Source of the DNA: Nostoc sp. C052
GTDB lineage: Bacteria; Cyanobacteriota; Cyanobacteriia; Cyanobacteriales; Nostocaceae
DNA: 64,000 nucleotides
Assembly (NCBI RefSeq): GCF_013393905.1
Contig: NZ_CP040272.1
Coordinates: 3,592,001 to 3,656,000, forward strand
Direction: 5' to 3'
The notes beneath the pieces were generated by a model. The model worked only from the letters and a program-made list of their open reading frames with translations. It had not been told where the DNA came from and made no database searches. The position numbers and the translations under genes were made by a program. This document shows positions 23,433-32,286 of the stretch, in pieces. Every line of letters begins with the position of its first letter. The first letter of the stretch is position 1.

Positions 23433-25806
23433 TTTCTGAACCCCCTTCTAAACGGAGAAAATGAACCCGACCTGAACTTTCACCTGCTGCAATTGTCAAT
23501 CCATCTGGGGAAACTGCACAACATATAATAGATGCATCACCAGTAAAAGTAGAAATTTCATTTCTAGTTTCCAAATCCCATAATTTTAGAGTCTTATCAT
23601 CAGAACCAGAAACGGCTTTTTTGCCATCTGGTGTAATCGCTACTGACCTTACCCAATTTTCATGACCTCTGAAAGTATGAATTTCTTTTCCTGTTTCTAA
23701 ATCCCACAATTTCATAGTTTTATCATCAGAACCAGAAATTGCTTTTTTACCATCTGGTGTAATTGCTACTGTTTTTACTCTGTGGGTATGACCAAAGAGA
23801 GTAAAAATTTCCTGATTTCTCTCTAAATTCCATAGTTTTAGGGTGTTATCCCAAGAACCAGAAATGGCTTTTTTACCATCTGCTGTAATCGCTAAAGACC
23901 AGATTGCACCTCTATGACCCCAAAAAGTATAAATTTCTCTTCCTGTTTCTAAATCCCATAATTTTAGAGAGTTATCTTCTGAAGCAGAAAGGATTTTTCT
24001 ACCATCTGGAGTAATAGCAACTGCCCAAATTGAACCATGATGACCTCTGAAAGTATAAATTTCCTTTCCTGTTGCTAAATCCCACAATTTTAGGGTGTTA
24101 TCAGATGCACCAGAAACGGCTTTTTTGCTATCTGGGGTAATTGCTACTGCTTGTATCCAGGAGTTATGACCTGTATTTGCATACTCATCTAAAGGAAGAG
24201 TTAGAATTTCTGTTCCTGTTTGCAAATCCCACAGTTTTAGAGTTTTATCATCAGAACCAGAAACGGCTTTTTTACCATCTGGTGTAATTGCTACTGTATT
24301 TACCCAATCATTATGACCTGTGAGGGAAGAAATTTCTTTTTTTGTGTCTAAATCCCACAATTTTAAAGTTTTATCATCTAAACCAGAAAGGGCTTTTTTG
24401 CTATCTGGGGTAATGGCTACTGTATTCACCCATTCGTTATAACCAGTGAGGATAGAAATTGATTTTCCTGTATCCAAATCCCAGAGTTTTACAGCTTTTT
24501 TGCCATCTGGGGTAATGTCTAATTTATTTCCTGAATCATTATTATTTGTATAACGTTTAGAAGGAAGGGTAGAAATTTCCTTTCCTGTTTCCAAATCCCA
24601 CAGTTTCAAAGTTTTGTCATAAGCGCCAGAAACAGCTTTTTTACCATCAGGTGTAATTGCTACTGTTCTTACCCAATTATGATGACCAGTCAGGGTAAAA
24701 ATTTCTTGACTCGTTTCTAAATCCCATATTTTTAAAGTATTGTCATCAGAACCAGAAACGGCTTTTTTACCATCTGGGGTAATGGCTACTGTTCTGACCC
24801 AACTGTTATGACCTCTGAGAGTAAATATTTCTAAATTAGTTTCCAAATCCCATAGTTTTAAAGTGTGGTCATCAGAACCAGAAAGGGCTTTTTTACCATC
24901 AGGTGTAATTGCTACTGCATTGACACAACTGCAATGACCAGTGAGAGTAAAAATTTCTTTACCTGTTTCTAAATTCCATAGTTTTAAAGTGTGGTCGTCA
25001 GCACCAGAAAGGGCTTTTTGACCATCTGGTGTAATTGCTACTGCATTGACGCAACTGTAATGACCAGTCAGGGTAGAAATTTCTTTACCTGTTTCTAAAT
25101 TCCATATTTTTAAAGTATTATCATCAGCACCAGAAATGGCTGTTTTCCCATTTGGGGTAATTGCTACTGCATTGACATAACTATAATGACCAGTGAGAGT
25201 TAAGATTTCCTTTCCTGTCTCCAAATCCCATAGTTTCAGGGTATTGTCATCAGAACTAGAAACGGCTTTTTTACCATCAGGTGTAATTGCTACTGCTCTG
25301 ACTGAGTTATTATGACCTGTGAGGGTACGCAGTAGTTTTCCGTCAGAAGTGGTTAAGCTGGCTGTAATAGGTCGAAATCGCAGAATTTCATTTTTACTGT
25401 TTGCTGCATCATTTAATATGTTCTGAATATCTGAATTTTGAAAACTCTGCAATCTTCCCCATAATTGCCCTACTAATTGGGTTTTATCTTGATTTAAAAC
25501 ATGGGCTGATAATTGTAGAGTATGTTGGATTAATTTCAGAGTTTTAATTTTTTGGGTTTCCAGTTGTTCGTTTTCTTCTAAGTTCTCTAATATTTCCGGT
25601 TCTTCAATTAAGGAATAATCCCTAATTAGAGCTTCTATTCCAAATTTGGGATATTGAATTTTCAAAGAAATAAAATCAAAATCTGTGAGAGTTTGATAAT
25701 AAATTTCTGAGTTTCCCACTTTTAATTGTTTTTCAGGAAACTGGCCTATAAATAAACTTTGAAATTCATCAGTTTTTAAGGCTAATTTATTGGCAAGCCT
25801 GCCCAT
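23425..25806 (-). CDS. WD40-propeller protein with STAND linker (second gene of operon)
   Basis: Residues 1-165 carry the helical linker that in other cyanobacterial proteins joins a NACHT ATPase to its propeller (QHTLQLSAHVLNQDKTQLVG and SLTTSDGKLLRTLTGH). About 15 WD40 units follow, most with the pattern TGH..V..VAITPDGKKA.SGSDD.TLKLWDLETGKE. Fourteen are full and one (around base 24500) is shortened, lacking the SGSDD strand. The start lies 1 bp after the stop of the upstream NACHT gene, with AAAGGAGAT about 10 nt before the ATG inside that gene. It therefore looks like a deliberately split sensor subunit rather than a pseudogene fragment. Confidence 0.9.
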   Translation of the reverse strand: MGRLANKLALKTDEFQSLFIGQFPEKQLKVGNSEIYYQTLTDFDFISLKIQYPKFGIEALIRDYSLIEEPEILENLEENEQLETQKIKTLKLIQHTLQLSAHVLNQDKTQLVGQLWGRLQSFQNSDIQNILNDAANSKNEILRFRPITASLTTSDGKLLRTLTGHNNSVRAVAITPDGKKAVSSSDDNTLKLWDLETGKEILTLTGHYSYVNAVAITPNGKTAISGADDNTLKIWNLETGKEISTLTGHYSCVNAVAITPDGQKALSGADDHTLKLWNLETGKEIFTLTGHCSCVNAVAITPDGKKALSGSDDHTLKLWDLETNLEIFTLRGHNSWVRTVAITPDGKKAVSGSDDNTLKIWDLETSQEIFTLTGHHNWVRTVAITPDGKKAVSGAYDKTLKLWDLETGKEISTLPSKRYTNNNDSGNKLDITPDGKKAVKLWDLDTGKSISILTGYNEWVNTVAITPDSKKALSGLDDKTLKLWDLDTKKEISSLTGHNDWVNTVAITPDGKKAVSGSDDKTLKLWDLQTGTEILTLPLDEYANTGHNSWIQAVAITPDSKKAVSGASDNTLKLWDLATGKEIYTFRGHHGSIWAVAITPDGRKILSASEDNSLKLWDLETGREIYTFWGHRGAIWSLAITADGKKAISGSWDNTLKLWNLERNQEIFTLFGHTHRVKTVAITPDGKKAISGSDDKTMKLWDLETGKEIHTFRGHENWVRSVAITPDGKKAVSGSDDKTLKLWDLETRNEISTFTGDASIICCAVSPDGLTIAAGESSGRVHFLRLEGGSENE

Positions 25807-25807
25807 T

Positions 25808-27373
25808 TTATTCTATCTCCTTTGCCATATAATTAGCCATACTCTTATTAACTTCTCTAAACAGCTTTCGATTTTTATCGAATTTATCTTGTCCTTTGAG
25901 AAATTCCAGAAAACTACGATGATAAATACTATAGTAAGTTTTTCGTTCTTGTTCATTTACTTTCGGTGTTACATACTCAATCCAATCATTCAACACCGAT
26001 TTCACATCATATTCATCCTCATCAAGAATTTCTGCAATCATATTTAGAGATATTGGCTCACCTCTTTCTACCAATATGTACAGTATTTTTACCTTCTTTT
26101 CATTAGATTCATTATCCATGCCCATCCGATTCCAATGAGTCGTATAATAGTCATGAAGACCTTGTGGTAATCCCTTTAAAGTTAAATCATTGTATTTACC
26201 TTCAGAGATTCCGGGTAATAGATATCGCAAATATATAAAATTATTTTCACTCTTGACAGCTATTTCCTGAATAAAACTATCTTCAGAAATATTGCGCTCA
26301 TTAATCCAAATTCTTAGTTGATGATCATTCTGTAAAAATAAGTAAATATACTCTTTGACATCTTCTCTATTCAAAACTGTAAAATCACTTTTTGTCAAAT
26401 CTAATTCATTTACAGGAGTATCTGGAGACAAAGTTAAACGTTTTGTTTCTTGATTATAAGGTCTTCTAGTCAATAGAAAATAGACTCCATCGGGAAGATT
26501 TTGTGGTAAATCTAAGAGATTACTATTTCCTTCTTGTTCTACTTCATCTAGTGCATCAACAACTATGACAAGTTTTTGTCCTTTTAGTTCTTCACTGGCT
26601 TTTTGCAATAAAGTCCTTAAATCGGCATTGTCTGCATTTTGGAGGGAATAACGCTTAATTAATTGTTGACGAATACTTGCTAAAAACTTTTCTGGTTTGT
26701 TGCGTCCTTCTGCGAAAACATTAAAATAACAAGGAACCTTAGTAGCTAAAATATATTTAGCAGCGATCGCACTTTTACCCATCCCTGCATCCCCAACCAC
26801 CGTAAAATAACCTTTGGGTTGAGTGGTGAAGAATTTTTGAATAGCTTTGAACACAAAATCACGACCGCAAAATAAGCGTGTTTTTTCAAATATTAAGGCT
26901 TTAAATTCTTTGGGATAAACATCTAAATTCCAATCTGGGTAAGGCTGATATCGTGATGCTTTCGTTTGTTTAGCAACTACAATAAACACTTCGCCAAATT
27001 CTTCTAATTCACCTAAAAAATTGATTTTTGCATTGATAATCTGCGTTTTTAGTTCGCTATTTTGATTAAGGAATTTTTTTGTATTTTCTACAAACTTAGA
27101 GGGAGTATTATTACTATAAGCATCCCAAAAATAATCTTTAATTACCCTCTCTCTAAACAGGTTTAAAATTGCGTCTGGCTTAAATATACCATACCTTACT
27201 AGAGCGTAAACATAAACAGTATCAACATCATCAGGAATTTGGGTAGGATTGAGTTTTAATTCCTGTAAAACTTTGATGACAGCTTCGTTTTTTTGGGCTT
27301 GTTTAATGATTATTTGACTAGCTTGAGGAGCATATTTACTAATAACAGAAGTAATGGCGGCAAATTCTATCAT
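25808..27373 (-). CDS. NACHT/STAND NTPase with N-terminal helical domain (first gene of operon)
   Basis: 521 residues. An N-terminal region of about 150 residues, mainly helical and not recognised (includes VYVYALVRYGIFKPDAILNL), sits where STAND proteins carry an effector or effector-associated domain. The NTPase follows: FCGRDFVFKAIQKFF, Walker A VGDAGMGKSA (about 200), Walker B KLVIVVDALDEVE (about 262), VYFLLTRRPYN (about 290). A winged-helix region (ISLNMIAEILDEDEYDVK) and YSIYHRSFLEFLKG come before the end. No WD40 repeats are attached; they are encoded by the next gene, 1 bp away. By family the ATPase would oligomerise when its sensor recognises a trigger. Confidence 0.87.
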   Translation of the reverse strand: MIEFAAITSVISKYAPQASQIIIKQAQKNEAVIKVLQELKLNPTQIPDDVDTVYVYALVRYGIFKPDAILNLFRERVIKDYFWDAYSNNTPSKFVENTKKFLNQNSELKTQIINAKINFLGELEEFGEVFIVVAKQTKASRYQPYPDWNLDVYPKEFKALIFEKTRLFCGRDFVFKAIQKFFTTQPKGYFTVVGDAGMGKSAIAAKYILATKVPCYFNVFAEGRNKPEKFLASIRQQLIKRYSLQNADNADLRTLLQKASEELKGQKLVIVVDALDEVEQEGNSNLLDLPQNLPDGVYFLLTRRPYNQETKRLTLSPDTPVNELDLTKSDFTVLNREDVKEYIYLFLQNDHQLRIWINERNISEDSFIQEIAVKSENNFIYLRYLLPGISEGKYNDLTLKGLPQGLHDYYTTHWNRMGMDNESNEKKVKILYILVERGEPISLNMIAEILDEDEYDVKSVLNDWIEYVTPKVNEQERKTYYSIYHRSFLEFLKGQDKFDKNRKLFREVNKSMANYMAKEIE

Positions 27374-27388
27374 CGTTGATTACCGAAA

Positions 27389-27436
27389 ATTTACTATTTT
27401 AGTATGAGTGATATTATACAAAATTTTATAGTAAAT
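27389..27436 (-). promoter_or_regulatory. Promoter bracketed by 9-bp inverted repeat, upstream of the split STAND operon
   Basis: On the minus strand TATAAT (27418-27413) lies about 40 bp upstream of the first start codon. Exact inverted copies of ATTTACTAT (27389-27397) and ATAGTAAAT (27428-27436) sit on either side of it. The arrangement suggests a dimeric repressor or DNA-looping site that covers the -10 region. A -35 match is poor. Confidence 0.45.
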
Positions 27437-27507
27437 ACTGTTAAGTAATATTGTAATATTATAGATGTAACACTTCTTTATTCAGGCAAATGAGATTAGT
27501 CTGATTA

Positions 27508-27629
27508 GGGACTGACAAATAAAAAATACTCAGCTATCTCTTGTGGAATGGGCGACACGGACGCCCGTAAATAAGGGCGGACAAGATGTCCACCCCACAA
27601 GATTGGATAATTTATTTGTTAGTAATCTG
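27508..27629. repeat. MITE-like fold-back element, copy C (122 bp)
   Basis: Flanked by TTA at 27505-27507 and 27630-27632. The left end GGGACTGACAAATAA and the right end TTATTTGTTAGTAATCTG are more diverged than in copies A and B, and the centre is about 28 bp longer (GGGCGACACGGACGCCCG palindrome and GGACAAGATGTCC). It fills most of the gap between the STAND operon and pheT. Confidence 0.65.
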
Positions 27630-27710
27630 TTAGAGGCGATCGCTACACCTGATGTATAACTTCATCAAACAGGTTGAACCGGAAAACAGACGCGATTAAT
27701 CGTGTCTCTC

Positions 27711-30161
27711 CTAACTCCTCAAATTGACGCCGAATTTTTCCACCAAAGCTTCGCGGACTTTATTGTGTACTGGTTCAACTTCAGCCTCCGTAAGAGTGCG
27801 ATCGCTAGCCCGATAAATTAACCGGAATGCTAAACTCCGCTGCCCTTCGGGGACATTTTCGCCCCGATATTCATCAAATAATTCCACTGATTCAAGCAAA
27901 TCTTTACCCGCTTTGGTAATTACTTTTTCAATTTCGACAACTGAGATTTTCACTGGTGCGAAAAACGCGATGTCGCGATCGCTAGCTGGATAGGTAGAAT
28001 AGGGCTGGAATGTCTGGACAAGAATTTCATCTTGTTCTAGAGAATCTAAAAGCACATCTAGATCCAACTGGAAAATGTAAACGGAATCTGGTAAGCCTTT
28101 TTCTCTTCGCAATTGGGGATGGAGTTGTCCAAAAATCCCCAGTCTATTACCCCGAATCCACAGAGAAGCGGTGCGCCCTGGATGTAAGCGTTCGTCGCGG
28201 CGATCGGGTTGGAATTCTACCTGCAAGGCAAGTTGCCGAAATACACTTTCTAAAATGCCTTTGGCTTCAAACCAGGTGATGGGTTCTTCGCGTCCACTTT
28301 TTGACCATTTGCCAACAGAAATATCCCCTCCCACAATCCCAGCTAGGGTTTCTGTTTCTTGTAAACCCTCTTCTTCTTGCCAGAAAATCTGCCCGATTTC
28401 AAAACCGTTCAGCGCACCATTACCCTGCTCTAAATTGTATTGAAAGGCATCAATTAACCCCGATATCAAATCGGTTCGCAGCGCCGAATATTCGACAAAT
28501 AAGGGGTTTGACAGGACTATATTTCTGTCTTCTCCTGGTTTGACTAAAGAATAGTGGATTAATTCTGTCAATCCTTCAGCCCGCAGAAAAGCTCGTAACT
28601 TGCGAACCAGTTCTTGATCTAAAGGCAGATAACCAGCTTCCGCTTTTTCTGGTAAAGTATCGCAGAATTTGTTGTAGCCATAGAGACGGGCGATTTCTTC
28701 AATTAAATCAATTTCTCGCTCTAAGTCGCGGTAACGATAAGGTGGGACGGAAACTGACCACGTAGGTTGATGGCTGCTATCTTCTCCTGAAGAAGTTAAC
28801 TGACACCCCAATGCAGTCAGGATGCGCTCAACATCTTGTTTTTGTAGTTCGCCTGTATCCTCTTCTAATTCGATGGGCCCCAATATCTGATTAACTCGGT
28901 CTAAACGCAGGGCGATAGAACGACTCCAGGTAGAAGGGTCGGGGCGGGTGTCGGCAATTTCCTGCTGGACAATAATTCCACTCGCTAATTCGCTAATTAA
29001 GGATAAGGCGCGGCGATTAGCTATTTCCAACTCAGCGCGGTTAACTCCCCGTTCATATCTGCCAGAAGCTTCACTTCTTAACCCAACACTACGTGAAGAA
29101 CGGCGAATTGCCACAGAATCAAATAAGGCTGCTTCTAAAACTAGGCTTTGAGTACCTGCATGGACTTCTGTTTCTTCTCCACCCATGACTCCCGCCAGTG
29201 CAACGGGTTTGTCGTTAGCGGTAATTAATAAATTTTGGGTTGACAGGGTGCGAGTTTGTCCATCCAGGGTTTTGAGGGATTCTCCATTATTGACGAAGCG
29301 AACGCCAATGCTTAAATTTTCGCTACTTGCAACAGATTTTAGGCGATCGCGGTCAAAGGCGTGCAGTGGTTGTCCCCATTCCAACAAAACGTAGTTAGTA
29401 ATATCCACAACATTACTGATGGGACGTACCCCAGCCGCCCGCAAACGCTGTTGCAACCATTCTGGAGATGGAGCAATTTTGACCTGTTCAATTACCGTAC
29501 CGATGTATGCAGGACAAGCTTGGGTATCAGCAATTTTTAAAGCTAAATTTCCCGCACTTTTGGTAATAGAGACTTCACGAGGTTCAGGAATGCTCAACTT
29601 TCCACCAGTTAAAGCTGCTACTTCTCTGGCTACGCCTACCATACTCAAAGCATCAGCGCGATTTGCGGTTGCGGTCAGGTCTAAAATTACATCATCTAAA
29701 CCCAACAATGGCCGCACATCACTACCCAAGGGTAAATTTTCCTGGGTAAAAATATGAATTCCGTCTACATCAGTGGGCAAACCAAGTTCCTTTAAAGAAC
29801 AAATCATGCCCTGAGATGGGACACCACGTAGTTTTGCAGGTTTAATTTTTAAATCGATGTTGGGTAAGTAAGTACCCGTAGTTGCCACAGGTACATAGAT
29901 ATCTGCCTTCACATTGGCAGCGCCACAGACAATATTTAAAATCTCATCTGCACCGATATCCACTTGGCAAACACTCAATTTATCGGCGTTGGGATGGGGT
30001 TGACGCTCAAGCACTTTGCCGATAACCACGCCATTTGCCCAAGTGCGGCGATCTTCAATTTCTTCAACCTCAAACCCTGCCATTGTGAGGGTTTCGGCTA
30101 AGTCTTCTGGACTAAGTTTTATCTCTACTAGTTCGCGCAGCCAATTTAGAGAAATACGCAT
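27711..30161 (-). CDS. pheT: Phenylalanyl-tRNA synthetase beta subunit
   Basis: At 816 residues it has full family length. The N-terminal MRISLNWLRELVEI is followed by the EMAP/OB tRNA-binding fold (GVVIGKVLERQPHPNADKLS, about residues 43-62), the B3/B4 editing region with LEWGQPLHAFDRDRL, the B5 domain and catalytic-like core, and a C-terminal FDX-ACB anticodon-binding domain (QPYSTYPASDRDIAFFAP). It pairs with PheS to charge tRNA-Phe. pheS is not adjacent, as is common in cyanobacteria. Confidence 0.97.
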   Translation of the reverse strand: MRISLNWLRELVEIKLSPEDLAETLTMAGFEVEEIEDRRTWANGVVIGKVLERQPHPNADKLSVCQVDIGADEILNIVCGAANVKADIYVPVATTGTYLPNIDLKIKPAKLRGVPSQGMICSLKELGLPTDVDGIHIFTQENLPLGSDVRPLLGLDDVILDLTATANRADALSMVGVAREVAALTGGKLSIPEPREVSITKSAGNLALKIADTQACPAYIGTVIEQVKIAPSPEWLQQRLRAAGVRPISNVVDITNYVLLEWGQPLHAFDRDRLKSVASSENLSIGVRFVNNGESLKTLDGQTRTLSTQNLLITANDKPVALAGVMGGEETEVHAGTQSLVLEAALFDSVAIRRSSRSVGLRSEASGRYERGVNRAELEIANRRALSLISELASGIIVQQEIADTRPDPSTWSRSIALRLDRVNQILGPIELEEDTGELQKQDVERILTALGCQLTSSGEDSSHQPTWSVSVPPYRYRDLEREIDLIEEIARLYGYNKFCDTLPEKAEAGYLPLDQELVRKLRAFLRAEGLTELIHYSLVKPGEDRNIVLSNPLFVEYSALRTDLISGLIDAFQYNLEQGNGALNGFEIGQIFWQEEEGLQETETLAGIVGGDISVGKWSKSGREEPITWFEAKGILESVFRQLALQVEFQPDRRDERLHPGRTASLWIRGNRLGIFGQLHPQLRREKGLPDSVYIFQLDLDVLLDSLEQDEILVQTFQPYSTYPASDRDIAFFAPVKISVVEIEKVITKAGKDLLESVELFDEYRGENVPEGQRSLAFRLIYRASDRTLTEAEVEPVHNKVREALVEKFGVNLRS

Positions 30162-30442
30162 GGAGTGTGCTTGTTTTAGGAATCGTCTTTTGCTCTTATT
30201 TTAGGGTGTCTGCTAGCGATCGCTATTCACCCTGCAAATCATAGCCTTTCTTTCACATCAACAATCCTACTACGTTAGACTAGCAGAACAATCTTTGATG
30301 CTAATGTTTTCTTGGCGTCTTGGTCTGTCAATCAAGACTTACGCAAAAATAGCTAAAAAGCTTAATTTATCGAACCACTTTCTGGTGTGTCGGCTTGCAC
30401 CAACGCGCAGCGTCTCGTAGAGAATAATTCGTAGAGATAAAA

Positions 30443-30619
30443 ATGGAACCCACGATTGAACAGTTAAAGGCTTTCTACGATTTATGTGTGTGAGTAAGTA
30501 ACCTACTACAAACAATTGAGCTAACCAGGTATGATACGCGATCGCAAAGAATAGTAGTACTAATAGGTCAAACAATTCAAGTAGAAATTTTGACTAACGG
30601 AGAGGAAATTATACAATGA
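30443..30619 (+). pseudogene. DUF6888-like small gene interrupted by an in-frame stop
   Basis: Reading from the ATG gives MEPTIEQLKAFYDLCV, then TGA at 30491-30493, and the same frame continues for 41 further codons (LLQTIELTRYDTRSQ and IVVLIGQTIQVEILTNGE) to a stop at 30617. The whole 58-codon product resembles the DUF6888 family of small cyanobacterial proteins. The single nonsense codon makes it a pseudogene unless read through. Its stop overlaps the next ATG (ATGA), the usual coupling of DUF6888 and DUF6887 genes. Confidence 0.6.
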
Positions 30620-30675
30620 GTGATTTAAGTTATCAGCAATTAACTGAAGCAGAATTACGGGAATATATAAAATAA
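30616..30675 (+). pseudogene. DUF6887-like gene cut short after 19 codons
   Basis: The frame begins MSDLSYQQLTEAELREYIK and stops at 30673-30675. The family's N-terminal motif (TEAELREYI) is present, but the downstream His-Arg and helical part is missing. It overlaps the 3' end of the interrupted DUF6888-like gene by 4 bp, so the pair was once a two-gene module of the kind often discussed as toxin-antitoxin-like; function is not established. Confidence 0.5.
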
Positions 30676-30931
30676 ATTCTTACATTTGGGCTATTTTTTC
30701 GATGGTACAGGAATACAAACCGATTACCTGTTTGATGAAAGATTGCACAAGTATTCTTTGCTTCTTTGCGCTCAATATCCAAAATTTGCTTTTGCATTAA
30801 GCTAAGAAGCGCATCACAGGTTATTTGTGACTCAATATGACTATCTTCGTGGTTTGTCACGATTTACCTACATACTTCAATTTTGGTACTTCAATTATCT
30901 TGTTTTATTTTGAGATCGCCAAGATACAGCA

Positions 30932-31052
30932 ATGACCGTGGTGTTGCTTCCCACAGATGACCGTCAAGTACTGTTTCAACTAAAAAATCACGATGATTTA
31001 TACCCATGTACTTAACCGTGGTGGAAAAGCTGTCCGCAGTCCCTTAGATTAG
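30932..31052 (+). pseudogene. Relic of an integron-type tyrosine recombinase (IntI-like), 3' end
   Basis: Two pieces in different frames are visible. The first, from 30932, reads TVVLLPTDDRQVLFQL and resembles the catalytic-domain strand DR.T.LP..... of these integrases. The second, 30984-31052, reads TMIYTHVLNRGGKAVRSPLD followed by TAG, the characteristic C-terminal end with the catalytic Tyr in IYTHV. The sequence between is deleted and a frameshift separates them. It marks a past mobile or integrase locus beside the decayed small genes. Confidence 0.65.
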
Positions 31053-31088
31053 AGATAATATTTCCAAAGCAGTAATTCTCTATCATCT

Positions 31089-31715
31089 ATGACTCGAACC
31101 ATACCCAAGCTAGTAACCTTTGAGGAATTCGTCGATCGCCTACGTGAAAATTCTGGGGTACGCTACGAACTACATAATGGGGAAATCATTGAGATAGCAC
31201 AACCAGTAGGGGAACACGAAGAAGTTAAAGGTTTTTTCGGTATTGAAATTCCTTTTGAAATCAAACGTCTAGGACTACCCTACATTGTCCCCAACCAAGT
31301 TATAGTTAGACCTCCTGAAAAAGATTCGGGTTACTTTCCAGATGTGTTGGTGCTAAATCGGGATAATCTGGCAAATGAACCGTTGTGGAAAAAACAATCT
31401 ACCCTGAGTTTAGGTGCATCAATACCTCTAGTAATTGAGGTTGTATCAACTAACTGGCGGGACGATTACCACTTGAAATATGCTGACTATGAAGATATGG
31501 GTATCCCGGAATACTGGATTGTTGATTATGCCGCCTTGGGTGGACGTAATTTTATTGGCAACCCCAAACAACCAACAATCTCTGTCTGTAACTTGGTCGA
31601 TGGGGAATATCAGATCACTAAATTTCGAGATAGCGATCGCCTTATCTCCCAAACTTTTCCCGAATTGAATCTCACCCCAAACCAGATTTTTGAAGCTGGT
31701 TTGGTTAGTTCGTAG
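31089..31715 (+). CDS. Uma2-family (DUF820) putative nuclease
   Basis: 208 residues with the DUF820 order: an N-terminal TFEEFVDRLRENSGVRYELHNGEII, then YFPDVLVLNRDNL (the PD acid pair), IPLVIEVVSTNWRDDYHLKY with the E.VS core, and GIPEYWIVDY. The fold is the PD-(D/E)XK restriction-endonuclease type. These genes are present in dozens of copies in cyanobacterial chromosomes, and their function is mostly unknown. It starts 36 bp after the integrase relic. Confidence 0.88.
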   Translation: MTRTIPKLVTFEEFVDRLRENSGVRYELHNGEIIEIAQPVGEHEEVKGFFGIEIPFEIKRLGLPYIVPNQVIVRPPEKDSGYFPDVLVLNRDNLANEPLWKKQSTLSLGASIPLVIEVVSTNWRDDYHLKYADYEDMGIPEYWIVDYAALGGRNFIGNPKQPTISVCNLVDGEYQITKFRDSDRLISQTFPELNLTPNQIFEAGLVSS

Positions 31716-31876
31716 TTGCTAATTCGTAATTTTCGACTGTTTTACTTCTCCAAGTCTCTAATACAGCACGGCGTAGATAAACCACCCATTCCCAATCAAC
31801 GAAACGCTCACGCAGTATTCATATCTACTACACTCTGCACCCCTTTGCCCGTCTGTTCCTTTGCTCCTTACTCCCC

Positions 31877-32239
31877 TCACTCGACAAGGGATTTGACCGC
31901 ATTTAGTAATTGCTGTTTCGTAAAAGGCTTAGTTAAATAAACGTTTGCACCTTGCCTCATTCCCCAAATCCGGTCAATCGGCTGATTTTTAGAACTACAA
32001 ATAATAATGGGTACTTTTTGAGTTGCTGGATTTTTTTTCAGTTGACGGCAGAATTCAAAACCGCTAATTTCTGGCATGACCACATCAGTAATAATTGCAT
32101 CTGGTTGGTGATTTATTGCCTTATTCATACCATCTTTAGCATCACAAGCTTTAATTACTGTGTGTCCACTATCTCTTAAAAAACTATTGATTAACTCCAA
32201 TTGAGAAGGAGCATCTTCGACAACTAAAACTGTAGCCAT
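31877..32239 (-). CDS. CheY/PilH-like response regulator
   Basis: The 120-residue single receiver domain has Glu8-Asp9 in VLVVEDAPSQ, acceptor Asp52 in AIITDVVMPEISG and Lys near 104 in YLTKPFTKQQ. It follows the PATAN-REC gene on the same strand after 47 bp, as PilH follows PilG-like genes in cyanobacterial chemotaxis-type clusters. No CheW, MCP or CheA gene comes next. Confidence 0.9.
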   Translation of the reverse strand: MATVLVVEDAPSQLELINSFLRDSGHTVIKACDAKDGMNKAINHQPDAIITDVVMPEISGFEFCRQLKKNPATQKVPIIICSSKNQPIDRIWGMRQGANVYLTKPFTKQQLLNAVKSLVE

Positions 32240-32286
32240 ATTAAATTATACTCACTAGCTTAAAGTCGTTATATTTTACCGTTAAT

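Noticed and set aside
23425..25806. WD40 gene considered as a pseudogene fragment of a NACHT-WD40 protein
   Set aside because: It has its own ribosome binding site and ATG immediately after the upstream stop, a long intact frame, and a coupled downstream gene.
30339..30860. Minus-strand frames of 78 and 75 residues
   Set aside because: They lie antisense to the DUF6888/DUF6887 remnants and the spacer, with no features of their own.
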